DNA of 64,000 nucleotides from Triops longicaudatus (GCA_022885665.1 JAGQDJ010000024.1:620001-684000); one strand, 5' to 3'. Positions 1-15,336 are shown, counted from the stretch's first letter. Notes: generated by a model from the letters alone, not told the origin. Translations and numbers: made by a program.

Positions 1-3000
1 CATGAAGGTAAATCAGCCTCGAGAGGCTTACTTAGACCTCTGCGACTTGCATTGTTCCCATTTATTTGCTCAGCATAGCACATTCACGCACTTTTGATTT
101 TTGTTCATCAGCAATGTTTCGTAGTCTCTATCTGGCGTCTGTGAAAATATAGTATTATCCAATGAAATGCGGTACGACTGGTATGACTGCGCTCAAATCT
201 ATGTACGCGTTCTTATGTATATTATTTTGGTGCCTTGATATGCCCGCCAAAGGTGCCTGAGACACCGGTAATAGAAAAGTGCATGGACGACGCTGTATGA
301 AACATCTTTAAAATGCTGAAAGCTTTACAGCAAGATTATTTTCAATTTTTGAAGTAATATTAATAAGAATGTATAAAGTGTTGATGTGTCGGTTAAAATA
401 CGGGCGTTGTCCTAGCATAAACTCCAGTTTACATGAGGCAATGCACGTAGTTCCTCAATAGGGGATTATTTGATATTCTTTCTTTGGCTGGCCATAATGT
501 CTTGCTTGGACATTAATATGGTGAGAAGCTGATGAAATTGGCCTTCGATGACCTTTCATCTCGCTCCCTCCTTCAGTTTGTTGGCTACTTGGTCATTGGC
601 GATAATTTTCTTCCCTCCAACGGGTATGGTACTGTAGCGTACTGTTCTGTACCCGAAAAAGCTTTGTTGCTCTAAGCTGGAGCTAATGAAGGCGTGGGAG
701 CGTGTCTTGCATGATTAAACGTTAGAGCAACGAGGCGCTTGAATCCACAATTGGCCAGAGCTTGGAGGCCTGCTGTGCCCTACAATGTTGTATTTACAGC
801 TTGTCCAGTATGGAACGGTACTATGTAATACGTGTGCAGTACATACACCCTTTAGAAACACAAGATCCGTCCAGTGCAGCTCTCCTTCCATTATCCCCGT
901 TCCGATTGTAATAACTTTCCCGGTTTTCAAAACCCAACTTGGCGTACACAGTTACCGCAGTTGGAGGAAGACGAAACAGGAGGCAAGGGGGTGGAAGGCG
1001 GGCTGAAAAAGGGGGGATTTTTGCGACAGGGTCTCCCTGAAGAGATGATACAGACTTTACGGATTCCTTAAAAGAGAACAGAAGAAAAAAGAAAAGGAGT
1101 CAATGCAGCATATCTAGCAAGAGCAGAGGAAAGCATCGTTTTCTCGAGGAATATAAGGCTTCAGATATATAATGCAACGTGTCATAAATGTCGCGCCCAC
1201 TTATATGAAAAGCTTCGACGCCTCCACTGCTTTCGTTTTTTCTTTTCTTTTCGTGCTTGCTTTCGGTCGTCACTGTATAGCTCAGCTCCTTTTCCACTCT
1301 GTGTATATATGTATGTTGGAAGCCGAGCATCTCTTTATTTTTATTGGAGATCACTTGTGCTCATATCTTGGATTCGGGATGGTGCTGCTCTGCGTTGTGA
1401 AAAGCAGTTTTTAGACATACGGTGTGGTGCTGATGCTGACGTAGGTCCGGTCTCAGCACCGGCAGCCAGTAGCAGCAGCAAGCCATCGATTTTGAAAGAC
1501 TTGTTTCTTTCTTGGCTTCGACTTGGCTTGTCTACGACTCCCTTTTATATTTCCTGTTTAAAGCATACACCGCGCGAGCGTGAAAATCCGGTCATTATGA
1601 CGGGCAAATAACGCCAACCGGAGTGATCTGCGTCATTAATAGGAGTTCGCAAGCCTGGAAGACGCGGGGCAAAGGACTGGATCATTAAAGTTTTGAGGTC
1701 AGCTTGCCAATTGCTCCACGTGGAGCCGAAGCGCAGAAAAAAAACGTGCATGCAATGCGCGATGCTGATTTATTAGTCTTAAAATTTGATCTAATGAAGT
1801 CCGCTGTCTTCATTAAAATGCATGGAAGAGAGTAGCGAGCCACGGTTTTGGGTGCAAGGAAGTTGGGGAAGTTCGTGTCCCGCCTATGGGATAAGTTTTG
1901 TAATCTTGCTGAAGCAGAATTTTTGCCTTGGCTGTATAATGCTCGTGCGAGTCCTTTTAGTATGGACTGCCTTATGGATGAGCAAAAACCAACCCAGATG
2001 AAAAGGCGCCCAACTTATTAAGCATACGCCCTCATTAGGTTACTGAGAAAGCCAAAGGTCACTAATGAAGACAAGAGCGCTGACTTGATCAGCTCGCAAG
2101 CAAAAACCCTCCTCACCACCAAAAGATAACAACAGTCGAGCTTCATTATTTGCATACTGAATAACACTCCCAGTGTTTTTCTAGGGCTTTTAAAACTGTG
2201 GTTGGAATCGTCAATCGGGGCTTTGCTTTTCATCTCGGGGTATTTGCTCTGGGATTTTCTCGCATAATTTGCTAGGGAAGGAAATAGAAAGAAAAAATAA
2301 CAACAAAATGCAAAGAAATTAAGCTTTTGCTTTTGTGAGCTTGTGTGTGACGTGTTCATTTTACCATATAGCCTGAAATGTTCGACCGTGATTTTCCGAA
2401 CTTCACCTAGTTGATCACTCTGGCATCCACGAATGGATAAATACAGGGGTGGGATGGGTATTCACTGTGTTAACAAAAGAAGGAAAAGTAAGCAAAAATC
2501 ACAACAAGGAAAATTTGATAGTATAGGGAATAGTTGGGGGAGGCGTCTTCTTTTCTTTTGGAGCGGCAAGTAGAGCTTCACGAAGTATATGTTCCGTACC
2601 TACAACGTCTAGAATTCTTAAAATGAGTAACGAGCAAGTGGAAAGGACCGTGACGTCACCACACCTTTTTCTGTATGACAAATTAGTGAACAAGTGTTTC
2701 CTTTTAGGACGGCAAGGCATAGGCTTGTAATTTGCATACGGACTATAATGATAATTGGGGTTTATTAAAGGGGTTTACAAGAACCGCAGGAGGAGGGAGG
2801 ACCATCAGGTAAAAGGTTGTTTCTTCAAGAGCTTAGGTCCATATGAATCAAAGCAGGTTTCATTCTTCCCTGAAAATATGGTAGCCAGAAGTTTTTTTTT
2901 AAAGACTCTCGGCTATGGTTGCAACACTTAGTAATAGGGTTTAGGGGGTTTTCATCATCATTATTGTTGCTATCTTGCATGTCTGCAGGGAAAATTAACC

Positions 3001-4982
3001 CCCTTGGAAACTTCTATTTAAAAGTGAACGTTGGCTTTCTGGGAGTTTCAAATGCCATTTTTCTCACGGATTGCTGCGCGGCTAGCGCCGGTGCAGCGAA
3101 AAAGGAACATAGCGGCCTCGAAAACCAGACCAGATACACTCATTATCCAATGTAATTTGGGCTAGCTGAAGGGACAGATCATTCGTTTTGCTTGTCTTTT
3201 GTCCTTCTGCACAGCTTCCTGCCCTTCTGTTGGAAAATCCTTATTCCATTAAAATAAATACTTGGGAAACACTCACGGACGAGTGTATTAAAGATGTCAA
3301 AACTTTGGAATTTAGTTAACTTTCACCGAATTTTCTACCATTTCTCTCATTTTCCCTTCATTTCCTTTCTAACATTACATGCCAACTTATTACTTTCAAG
3401 GTGTAATGCATTTTAATGCACCAAGTTTCAACTTTAAAACAAGTGTAGTGAAATAGTTTTGAGGTTTTGTACAGTGAAAGGATTAATGGATGACATAAAC
3501 ATATATGGCGTAAACATAGTCCAGTTAATAACAGTGTCAAGTAGAAGAATATTCAGTGCAGAAGTTCAATAAATGCAAATATAATATTTGTCGCAAAAGC
3601 AATAGAAAAAAAGATAAAACAAGGAAAATCTAAAAAAAGACTGAGTTTCTAATTCGAAAACTTCTCCCATCACTTTTCTTTCAGAAACGTTGCTGTGACC
3701 TTTATTTTACTATTGTTTGATTTGGAAGTAATTTAGTGAATCAATCTTCAAACCTCCAACTTGAGTTACATGATTGATTTAGGAAAAAGTGTAACAGGGA
3801 AGACAGTGATGAAACGTAAAACACACATAAGAAAGGAAAGTCAAATACAAGGGGGAAAAGCTGCAGTAATTTGGGTACCATTGTAGTACCTTGCGTTTAA
3901 GCGTGAAAGGTTCCGGAAGGTCAATGAGCATGAAACTCATTATGTTCCCTTGATTATGCAGGCTTGTTTTGTAATGAGGCAATCTGTTTTTCCCCTCCGC
4001 TAGAGGGTGATTAGCTTGTTTTTTTTCGGGCCTGGATATCACAGCACAGCGACGTACAAGACTTTTAAGTTGGTTCGGAGACGAGCTATTCCAAGGTATA
4101 AATATATAGATAAGTGGTCGAAGGCTCTTGGGGTTGTTGGCAGGAGGTGTTAATGGTCCAAATAACAGCAGGAGGGCATTTCCTGTTCCATTCTTACTTT
4201 TTCCCCTTGGAAAAAAATTCCACCCGCACTCCTCCAGTGGTTTGAACGCCCCGGAGTCGTTTTCATGTTGTAGGTACGCGATTGCGTTAGCTTTTTTTTT
4301 CGGGCCCCGGTGCCCTGCAAGGCTGTGTATGGCTTTTAATTTGTGTGTTTAGCCAATAATCGGACCCAACAACCAAGAAAAAAAAAGAGAGATATTCCAC
4401 GTTTTTTGGACATAGGCTTGGAGTCAAACCGTGACAAGTCCATCGTCGTGGATCCATCTAACTCACTCCTTATGATGGAATGATTAGTTAAACCATAAAA
4501 AAGGGTGTGGGGGTGGTAGAATTTAAAGAGCGAGTTAGTATATGCAGCTAAGTCGGAGTTCGTTTCCCAGCCAGGCGTTTGAAAAGTAAGTGAAGGGTAG
4601 TGGAGCTTGACTGTGTGAGGACATAAGTTGGGAAGAAATCTGTCGGGAGATGCAGTCAAGAGAAACGAATTAGTTTAATTTTAAAAGCAGGCCAGAAGTA
4701 AGAAAGTAAGACACAGAAAAAAAAAGTTATTTCAAGGTACCGAAAAAAAAGCTATCGTATTCCTTACCGGGCTTCGTTATGAGAAAATGAGATCCTTCTC
4801 GGGTTGGTATTTTGCAGCAGGCGAGAGATTATTAGGCGAGAACCTTTTTATGTATACCTAATATTTATCAGGTAGAGGAAAAAAAAAGTGCCGCCAAAAA
4901 GGTTCCCAATGTGCGAGAGCCAGCTGTCGCGCGCGCGAACAGAAAATCCTCGCGCTATCGCACAAAGAGCACTTGGTGGTAA

Positions 4983-4995
4983 GGGGGGGGGGGGG
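4983..4995. repeat. Poly-G run
   Basis: An uninterrupted run of 13 G. Similar G or C homopolymers occur near 12171-12185, 27300-27309 and 61139-61152. Such runs are prone to length error in assemblies. Confidence 0.85.
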
Positions 4996-5323
4996 TAAAG
5001 AGGGGGGGATGCCCGAAAATGAGAGCAGTGAGATTGTGCCGCTCTTTGCGCATATAGCCCCTGCAAGTTGACCTTGCCTGCTAATCCGTCTTGGCAAAGT
5101 GCTCGTTCCGAATCGATTCCATAAATTCACGCCGTTGAATAACCAAAAAGGCTCGCGAAGATTGAGGGGAAAAAAATAGAAATTTCAAACCTCCCTCGGA
5201 AAGCTTTTCCTCCATTAAAAAAGATACTTGCGCACGCGAACCACGACGTGATGTATAGCGTTTTTAATCTAAATTGTAATAGCATAACGTTTCAAGGTGG
5301 AGCCAGGCTAAGCAAAAGGTGGC

Positions 5324-5331
5324 TATAAAAG
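5324..5331 (+). promoter_or_regulatory. TATA-like box, unassigned
   Basis: TATAAAAG in a C-flanked context, with a moderately GC-rich stretch downstream. No coding exon can be tied to it. It could serve a distal non-coding first exon of the POU gene or be a chance match. Confidence 0.2.
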
Positions 5332-8300
5332 TCGATCAAAATGGAAGTTTGCTCAACGCCTTTGATACTATACACAGCTCAAGCAGAACCAGCGTCAACG
5401 TCCTAATTGTTGTTCCGAAAAGCTATCGTTTTCTCCCCCTGGTTCATAGTGCGGGACTTTATGAGCCGGCGGTTTGGGAAGATAATGTGTGAATCTGGGC
5501 CTTTTTATATGGGAAACATTGATTCTTGAAGAAGACTTTTTTTAAAAGAAAAAACGTGGGTTATGGTTCACGCATATACCTTTTTCTTATTCTTCGGGCT
5601 GCTAAGAACAAAAGCAGAGAAAAGAAGCAGGTCCATGTGTGAGGATGTAGAGTGCCTGTCTTTATCGTCAAGTCGTGGGAAACCAAAAATCGGAGGACAA
5701 AAGACGTCTGATGGGTTTTAGGTTTTTACTACAACGGTGTCTTCCCCAGCTCAAACAGTTTTATGCGTATACCTGCTACCGTACTTCTGACGTATGTGGT
5801 TTTTGGGGAGAGAAAAAAAAAGATTTACAAGCTGCCCGTGCGTTGGATAGAATCATACATGGAAAGTGTTGGAATATATGTGTGTAAAGGAGGGGGCGAA
5901 CATTTTGTGGTTTAGTGAAGAAGGCCTACATAATCATAGACATTACTCTCATTAACTAAGTTTTACAGACTTTCCACAGAAGAAGAGAATTTCATTGACA
6001 AGCAAACACCTCCCATTTTCCAGAGAAGGGGGCGGGAAGGCGAAGCTTGCAGAGACGTTTTTAATGAGGAATAGATGAAAGATAACGCTTGTCGAGGATA
6101 GGAAAAGCTCCCTGGTTTGTGGTGAAGCTTTTATGCATACATGCAGCGTCTTGGCCCCGCCTCCTAATAACATCCAGTAGTTGTCATTATCCCTAAGGAT
6201 GTTTCTCTCTAAGAGTGTACGACCTTTTTTTCACAAATCATGAAGCGTAATGACTTTTTGTAATATCAGGTAAGTTAGTGATTGAAATTGTCATGCGTTG
6301 AAAGAACGGTTATTAAAGAATAGTTTCTTTTTCAAAAAGAAAATAGGTGTTCGTAGAGCTTGAAAAACATGATGAAAGTAAAGCGGTGTGGTCGGTTTTA
6401 TTAAAGGTAGAGCGTAGCAATATGATAATGAAGTGCGTACAAGGCATGAAGGTGCGCTCTAATGTAGCTACTTTGTATACATAATTGGCCATGGCATAAT
6501 GAGCTCCCATTTCGGTTGTCTATTCTCTCCAATGCTGGCCATATAACCCCCATAGTGTCGGCAGGGGAGCCAAAGCTACCAACACCTGTCGCCATGCATA
6601 TGCTTGTCTGTAAAAACTAACCCTTTCAAGTGTCTGTACACCAAAGGGTGGGAGAAGCAGAAGCCTACTACGTGGCAAACAGGCCCCGAGGCCACGTGTT
6701 AACCAAATTAGTTGCAGTCATTTACATCCCTTAAATAGCATCAGATTTCCAGCCGGTTATGGGCTGCGGAACTGCGGGAGGAAGTCATAATTTGTGACAC
6801 TGTTACAGTAATGAGTTACCCGTCTGTCTTGCGTCACGTTTGGTGGCTGAGTTTCAGAACTGCGTTGCTAGGTCAAGTGTTGCGAATTTAGCTACGGTGG
6901 CGCGAACTGACCAATGCTAGTTCGGCTTTTTCAACTTTGAGACAGGTAGTGCAGCGTGTGTGCGTTTCCGTTGGTTGCATGAAAGGATTTATGAGTACAG
7001 ATGGAGGATATTTTATACGGCCGTATCGGTTTAATTTGTTTCCATAATGCGCGGGTGGGTTGTGCCTGTATTGTTCCACATGCAAAGGCACTGTCTCGCG
7101 TTTTTTTATTCCTTTTATGTAAGCACGAGCCAGCCAGTGGGATTGGAGGGATTTCGCTTTTATTTCGGGGTCATTGAGGATCTTCAGAATAAAGTTGTAT
7201 GGGTTTCCTGTTCAAGCAAATTTATTAGGTAGGTTTTGTTTTTATAAAAATCCTGCAAAGGTTTTATTGTTCCCTGTGCTAGGATCAATGTGGGATTTCT
7301 TTTTTTTTTTCCTTATTAAACACTGTTCATAGGAGGTTTAGATTTCTTCAGTGACGACGCCAGAAATGATGAAGGTCGCACGGAAGAAGCGCAGTTCCGG
7401 TAGTTAATAATCAAGGGAGGACTTAATAGCGCGAGGTTTGTTCTGCACTCGTCAGGGAGGCTTTCTTTGGCTGAAGACCCAGCCATTCAGCGTTCTTATT
7501 ATGTGAAGTTATGTCGTTTCAGGGGCGATTCTTGATACTTGATGGAAGAGCGTTGCAAGTTCACCTGAAACGAGAAAAACAAAAAATGGAGAGTGCTCCC
7601 TACTGCGCTGTTATCTTCCCGTACATTGGCGACAATGCCGTTGTGTGTGACGAATGTATGACAATGAAGCAGTGATTTCAATGCATCGGAGGAGCTCGAG
7701 TTATCCGTCAGCCATTGCGTTTTGTGGGTTAACTCTCCATTGCGTCAAAGTTTTCCTAGTAAATCTCCCACGTGCTATATATATAAGCCAAATATATATG
7801 CTTAGACGCCTCTGTTCTGTTCGTTGATTGTAAAGCGAGGAAGTTCTCATTGAGGGAAATTTGTAAGGTGTGGTTTGGTCATGCTTTAATCATATCCAAT
7901 TCTAATTTATCCTACAAGCCCCAGTGCGTGGGGACGCCAAGTGTACTTAACAACGAATGCACACAAATTTCATAGTAATAATGAACTAACCCGACACTGC
8001 ACTGCCAACAATGAAAGTTGGATATCTATTTATATTTCAACGTAACCTTCTCAACTTTAATTGTTAATATGTGATTTACAATGCATTAAAGCCGCTGTGA
8101 AGTGCATTCACCTAAGGAGCGGTTTACGGTAAAGAAAGTTCGACCAGAAATAGATTAAATAAGGAAATAATGAAGACGTCCATTCTGATAAGCGAAGCAT
8201 GATTGGGAACGCTAAGGTGGTTGTGAAACCTGTCTATGTTTTTCTTTTTTTTGAAGGGTAAAGAAGCGAGACGTGGTTACCAATGTTGGTGGATATATAG

Positions 8301-11300
8301 TAAATGTTGTATATCCACCGACCTTCCAATTGGAAGTCATAAACTTGATTTGCGATGTGTAGCATTTTGGCAAAAGTACAATGGGACCGCCGCACGCAAG
8401 CCCAAACCGTCATATCACATTTGTTGCGAGTACTAAATGTCGTGTTGGGTTTCATCTATTTGCGTGGCCGAATTCGTAATCGACAGTCATTACGGTACCG
8501 AAAGCTTTGCACTGTTCCACATATCTATTAAGGTTAGGAAAATGGGTGATTGAAATGTCTTACAAAAAGCGAGAGCAAGGTAAAATCATCGTTAACGGTG
8601 GGTCTTTTTGACTGCAGGACCAATAGGCATATAATTTTATGAAGACATAGTTGACAAATTTATTCATTTGCAGGCTGCAAAGTATCAAAATTTCGGTTAG
8701 GTGTCAAAACTCTACTCTTTTTCGCTTTTTAATACTAGCGCTTGGTACACAATTGCACCACCGTTACGCAAGCTCGATCATTAGCAAGGCAAAGAAAGCT
8801 GAATTGATTATGTTTACAGTTTTGGGGTAAAAAATGCAGAGAAATATCTTTCTGAAAACTAAGCACGTGCTCGACAGGATGACGAGGAGAGAAATCTTCA
8901 ATATCATCGGGTTTTTCTACTTTGCATCCTGCTTTATCTCATTAACTAGTTGAGTAGTCTCTCTTCCGATTATATTTGAAAATGCCCTAATCTGCGTAAT
9001 CCCAAAGTTGCTCACATTGTATAATACTTTCTTGAGATTACGAGTATTTTTTTTTTGACGTGAGATTCATTCATTGAGTCTTCTGGAATTTAGTTAGTGT
9101 CGCAGTGCCTCAATAGACTTTGTGACATTCATTCTTATGGATATTTTGGAATATTTCTGGATCGATTCTTATGGATAGGTTTTTATTTTTACGTTGTATT
9201 TCTTTTGTCTCCAAAAGATGTTGTTGGCATAGGCAGTTGGATCGACGGCCATCAGGCCATAGAGTGTGTTGGGATTTAATTAGAGGTGAGTTCAAAAAGC
9301 CAGCAAATTGGAAAGAGACTTCCCAACACGGTCTTCCAATAACATTACTTTGGTCTATGAACTCTTTTCCTTTCCTCTCTTGGCGTTCTGTGTGTCTCTG
9401 TCTGCGGCCTGGAAGACGCTGCTGCCAAGGCGAAGATAGCTCTTCAGTTTTGTTTGATTGTCTTGTCCGGTGACTTCCGAAAACCTTGCTGTAGCTAGAA
9501 GCTACAGACACAAGTTCGTAGTGCAGTTTAGGAAACCCTTTTCCCCCCGTTGTATAGCCATTCGCGGCGTTGTTCACGTTAGCCGTGCAGCAACGAGTCA
9601 GGTTAAAGCTCCAAAACGTGTAATGTCTCGGTTGTAACACGGTATGGGAGAATCATGTTGAGAGATACTCCTGAGCCGGTGGTAATCCAGCAACTATTTC
9701 CAAAATGATGGCGCCATGAACTGAATTTCTTTACGATATACCGAGAATAAGTTGTATACCGTTGATTGTTCAGCGTTCCGACTTCAGTGGCGTAAGTTTC
9801 CCTCACAGGAGATTGTAAAGTGGTAAAAATACTTCAAAAAGACCTTTTCAAATATAGCCTAAATATAGTTTTACAAGTGTAGAATCGTGTCGGAATTAAG
9901 CCATTTCAGGTTGTACAGCCTTTCAAGACTTAACAAGCCTCTCGTGCCACCTTGACACGCCAGTGCATCGAAACGAGCCTATAGGGTGAACGAACGGGTT
10001 CTTTTGATATGGAAAGACGAGGAAGCGCATTAGCGTTTGTCAACTCGCTAGAAAGTTGGGGTGCGCATGGGGGTTTGCATTTTCAATGAGCTTTAAAAAA
10101 AGAGCCCAAGCTGAGCCCCAGCAGTGGCACACAACTCGCTCAACGAAAAGCCCCTTTGCTGAGCCCGTGGCGGGACTGGTCCGCTTATTGATTTAAATCG
10201 TGAATCCCGGTGCCGGATCTGAGACGCGGTTGCAGCCAATCCCGCCCAAGTTTGTGGCTTAAAAAACTCGGTTCACTAGCCCCACCCACCTATTCTGCGT
10301 ATAGAAAGGACGCCGTGCATGACAACTAAGGCGGCACTACACCAAAGGCGTCGCCTCCCAAGAATGGTAACGCACCTTAGGACTCCAGCGATTTCCAGCA
10401 GCGAATTCCAGGAAGTTTTTCTTACTCAGGAATTCTTTTTTTAAAAAATGAAATTACAAAAAGTTTCCCAGCTATGAAGTATACCCTGAGAAGCTTGGTA
10501 AAGGAAGGAAGAATAAGGAAAAAAAAAAAAAAAACACGAAGAGGAGGGAAATTTTATTCTGGTGTGTGCCTTCCATTTCTTTTTTGACTAAGCTTCTCTT
10601 CCCAAGACGATGAGAAGAGAGCCTGCATGATCCCGCCAAGATCCGCATTTTAGACTAGGGACGGTAGCATAGCGTCTCCTTTTGCAATCCCTTGAGGAAA
10701 TGTTACTTTATATGACAGGGATTTTGGATGGAGATGCAGCTCGGCCGCCGTAGAGAAGAACGTGAGAGAGAATGTGTCTCGGAAAGGAAAATGAGATCCT
10801 TCCGAGAGCGCACCAATTCACCCGAACCTATAACATTTTTTCTTGCCTTTTTTCCTGCCTTTTCGTTAAGCAAAAAAGATTTGGGTTTAATTTTCCCACC
10901 CTCTAGTCCACTTGGAAATTAAGGGAATCTATTTTAAAGAATAAGCCACGAAGCAATTGACGTGCTAATTGAACGGCTCTTACTTAACCAAGCCAGTTAC
11001 CATAAGCCACACTGAGGTGCGAAATTTCATTGTTACGCCATCACTGCGCATTTCGCAAGTGACTTGTCGCTTTTTACTACTATACAGCACACATTTAGTA
11101 TATATGACTGTGTATGCAACTCTGTGGCTATGTATTGCTGAATAACATATGGATGCTCACCATCGCAAAAATGCATCATTGTTTTAAAAAGAAATCTGGG
11201 GCAGCCTACGTTTGGATTTGCATATCTCACTGTCCCAAGATTTATCCGCGTGCTAAGCGTATCAGTGTCTTCAGTTTCATGGCTACTTCAGCTTCAAGTT

Positions 11301-13088
11301 CTATTTGTTTGATGAGCTTTCTGCCTTTTTGGTATTATTATTTATTTTATACTTTAAAAAAACCTAAAAATATGATTTTCTAAAGAAAAGAAAGCCAATT
11401 ATACTAAATTAAGAAGTTTAAATATATAAGCGTTGGAGGATTGAGGTTTATTTGTAGGTGGGTGGTTTTTTGGAGCGGACATTATCGGATAGGGGAAAAG
11501 CATACCAGTGTAAAGGGAACAAATAAGAAAAAAAGGTAGAAAGAAGTTTGAGGCGGTAGCGCATATAGGTGGGAAAAAGACTAAGGAGAAAAGCAAGCGT
11601 TTGGCCATTTTGGCCCGATACGGCGGGAAACCTGTCGCCTTTACCGACCGTCAGATTGATGGTTGCTGGTTATTTGAAACGCCAAAAGCTCTGAGACTAT
11701 AGGATGCCTGTTTTTCTTTTTGTTTGCCTTTTTGTCGTAGAAGGTGATGTTGGGGAAGTAGCGAAAAAACTAACAACACTCGCAGTTGCCTTGGCTCAGA
11801 CGTAATGGTTACGTTTAGGACATTTTCCCATTTCCTTTAACGCTTAAAAGAAGACAAAGTTCGTTTTCGACCGATCCATTAATGCTTGTATTGGCTTCCC
11901 CCCGTTCCTTATTACACTGACTTCTCTTTAATTTGTATCCTTTTTCTGTTTGAGTTTTCGGGTGCTGAAAGAGCAAGTTACTAGCGCAAAACCATGTACA
12001 TAGTAGCGAGCTGAATGTTAGTAGTTCGTTGGTGTTGTGCATTAGGTAAAACATTGCTGCGTGCCTGGTGCCCGTCAACATTTTTTGGTTTTCTTTCCCG
12101 ATACTAGCCACAGAAAAGTTGGACTTGATAGTTACGGCCCTTCAAGTCCCAAGCAAGGGGCAATAAGACCTCCCCCCCCCCCCCCTTCTTCCTCCCCAAA
12201 CTCGATTTTCGTAAATTGGGCGAATTAAGGAAACGCGCCCAATAGGTGTATAGCATGTTAATTGACCATCTCGACAGACAGACAGACCCAGAAAATTCTC
12301 TTTGTTTTTTGTTTCATTCCGTATCCCCCCTCGATTGTAGTTCGGCTTCATAGACTTGACGAAGAGGAACAAAACTTTAGATCCAAGAGGGTAAATGGAC
12401 GTTAATTGCATACATTATAGTCCCGCATCGTGTTTTTATGTTGTAGCATTGCGGGGGAGCACCATAACAGAAAAAAGAGGGAAAAGGGGGGAAAAAATTA
12501 AAGACAGCCAAATTGGCCGACCGTAGCTGCATGTGTGATAGTATGGAGTGCACTTTGTATGCTTCCAGCTACATGGGAAATCCTGGCTACTGGTCGTAGA
12601 TTTTGGGGAGCTTGTGGAGTTTATAGGGTCCTCGCTGGCTGTTAAGTCTTTTTTGTTGTCATGGTGGCAGTGTTAGTCAAGGAAGGTATCCTGCTGCGAC
12701 CAACTCGGGCACGATCTTCCTGCATGAAGTCCGCTAACTTGGCCCAACACTTCGGGAGTTTAAAGGCACCTTGAAGATTCATAGTGGTGCCTACTACTGT
12801 GCATGCCCGAATTAAGCTTCCGCTATGGGATTTTAGAAGATCCAGCCCACCGTAGTGCTACTCTGCGGCCTTTATTATTCACTGGCTAATCGACTTTTTG
12901 CTAATTAAATGGGGAAAATGGGGATGAAATTAACGGTAAAGAAAGTTGCGCGCCATAAGGGCATGAAATAAATATATGCTGTGCAACTACACCAGGCCAA
13001 GCCGTGGACTGGGAAGTTATGGTCCGTAACTTGCAACTGTCAGGGAGGTAGGAAATGTAAAGTAGTGCTACAGCATAGGGGACACAGA

Positions 13089-13090
<2 letters not shown>

Positions 13091-13129
<39 letters not shown>
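13091..13129. repeat. (AC)n microsatellite
   Basis: About 19 perfect AC units in a row. Open frames across it translate to His/Thr or Val/Cys repeats and are artefacts. Confidence 0.97.
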
Positions 13130-13132
<3 letters not shown>

Positions 13133-15328
13133 AAAGCGAAAGCACTGCATGGGATGTTGGGTGCTTCATTATGGGTCTTTTATCACGTTGAAGGGGCGGA
13201 TGTTTAAGACGCTAAGTGCAGCTCCTGAAGGTATATGACTCTTACCCCCCCAGTTACGTCGCGAAAAATACCCAGACACTATGTACGAGTTTCAACAACA
13301 TTGTTGCAATTTATGGTGGTAATCCGTTGTAATCGCCGAGTATTTGTGACTTCTTTATCGCTCTTCGAAGATGGCAATTGGTAACGATTTCAAGTGTACG
13401 ATATTTTGAAGTTGGATCCAAAGTGGCTTGGACGAAGTAACTCGAACGTTATGGAGAAGTTGAAGGTGTACACTCCTTATTTATTTTTTATTTATTTTTT
13501 AATATTATTTATTGGTGCTTTGTTTCAAGGAAAAGGGCCCATGCTAATGTTGTATAGTTCGAGTGTTAGTATATGTAAACTGGAGCATTAAAAAATAATT
13601 TTAAAAAATCAAAATTAAAATAAAAAGCTTTATAATATTGCCACATTATTTGTGTCAGCGATGTATCACGCATTTTCTCGCGAATGCTCTGTAGCTTTCA
13701 ACAAGCCTCTTGCCGTGCGCACTTTTGTGTGTTGGCGTGTGGACGTTTGCTTCGGCGTTTAATCGTTTTTATTTTTAATAATATACTATATTAAGAAAAT
13801 TGATGAAGAAAGGAACTACAGTAGCGTAGAATTTAGACAATTGTTAGTGTGAGGTCTCGGACTAACGGCTTGAATGGCCATGTAATGAAGTCCTGCATCT
13901 TTGTTGTATGGGCTAAGGTGCGCCACGGTACTGTGTTGATCACCATGCACGACAGCTATAGCGTGCCAACTTGGTAGCTTCCACCTAACTTTGGTATAGG
14001 TCCCCAGGTGCTGTGTGATTTGGAAAGTTTGTCGGCCATGCTACAGAATGGGCCCAAAAATAGAGTGGAAATTCCTCCCACCAGAGGCTCCGAAAAAAAA
14101 AGAGTAAATAGTAAGGGACTAAGAAAGGGAAAATGTACGATGGTTAAATGCAGGTGTAATCATAGGAAACAATGACTCTTTACTTATTCATTCACGTAGA
14201 AGCCGCCAAACCGGGGAGTTTTTATCAAACTCCAATTTTTTTTGGTGTAAGTTTTGTCCTTTCCCAAGAATGAAAGAGGTGGATCAGTTTGCTGCATGAG
14301 TTGGCTGGGCCTTTTTAATTTTGAGCCATAAGCCCCTTCGGATGATACAAATGGTCCGTTTTCTACAAGTCAAAAAGGTAGTCGAGTAGCTAAGGGGCAT
14401 GCAATTTATCTAACCCGCCTTTCCGACAGCGAAGTCGGAAGGCGTAATTTGGGCGAATAGGGATTATTCATTCGGTGTCAACAACAGCTTCTCCGCTTTT
14501 TTTTAACCTCATGAACTTTCAATTCAGCCAAACTTGGGAGACAAAAAAGAATAATTGGTAGCTAGAAAAAAGTGGTAAGAGCGCGGCATCCTTTTCGTTG
14601 ATAACCTAATGAGTTCATTCACATGGACCACCTCAAACCATGCAATGTTCGCACATCACGGTTACCAAAAATTTAGAGGGAAAAAGTTTTTCCATCCCCC
14701 ATCAGAAGAAAAAGGTTTGGGTCAAGATGATATGACTGAGCTCGCCGTGCTCGGGCGATTCTTTGCCTTGCAGGAGTGACCATTAAAATCAATACGACTG
14801 CTTCTAACGAAGAGGCGCGAGAGCTTTCGGCCAGCTTCTCGCGTATATTCGTCCTCTGTATGTGTGTGTGTGTATATTCCTTCGTTGACTTGGCACCCAC
14901 TTCTCGGAGCTCCTCTGTACAGCTGCTATGGCCCAGGCCGGGTGGCCCTAAGTTAGCACGCCTTATGAAGCCTCGGGGGTAACGGCAAAGGCGTCGCAGG
15001 GTGGTGGCAAGACATTTGCCTTGCAAGTTGGCAACCTCCACAACTTCCCGATGCCCATGGGAGAGTGCTGCTTCAAGATGAAAAAAGGGGTGGGGAGGCT
15101 GTTACTACTTCGGCAGGAGAGGGAGAAGACATGCGTCGTTGGTTGTCGAAAAATCGAACGGGACGCCGAGGCTTTGCTTCGCAGATCTATGTATGTATAT
15201 ATGTATGTATGCAACGCTGCATTCTCTGCGGCTCGCGCTGCCGCGAATATCGAATCCAAGCAAGGAATATAGAGCAGGGTGGCAAGCGTCTGTAGGTTGG
15301 ATATTGGGTGGTGGGTTGGGGGTGAAGT

Positions 15329-15336
15329 ATAAAAGA
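15329..15336 (+). promoter_or_regulatory. TATA-like box, unassigned
   Basis: TATAAAAG inside a G-rich stretch about 2.6 kb upstream of the POU start codon. A second TATAAAAAG-like site lies near 15427. Both are compatible with a distal promoter, but no start-site motif or exon can be shown. Confidence 0.22.

Noticed and set aside
9110..9640. 176-codon open frame on the minus strand
   Set aside because: No signal, domain or repeat that I recognise, overlapping frame on the plus strand is also open for 100 codons, and no partner exons with fitting phase. Probably chance.
12901..13238. Frames of 75-85 codons over the AC microsatellite
   Set aside because: They translate the dinucleotide repeat into Cys-Val or Thr-His runs and have no other support.
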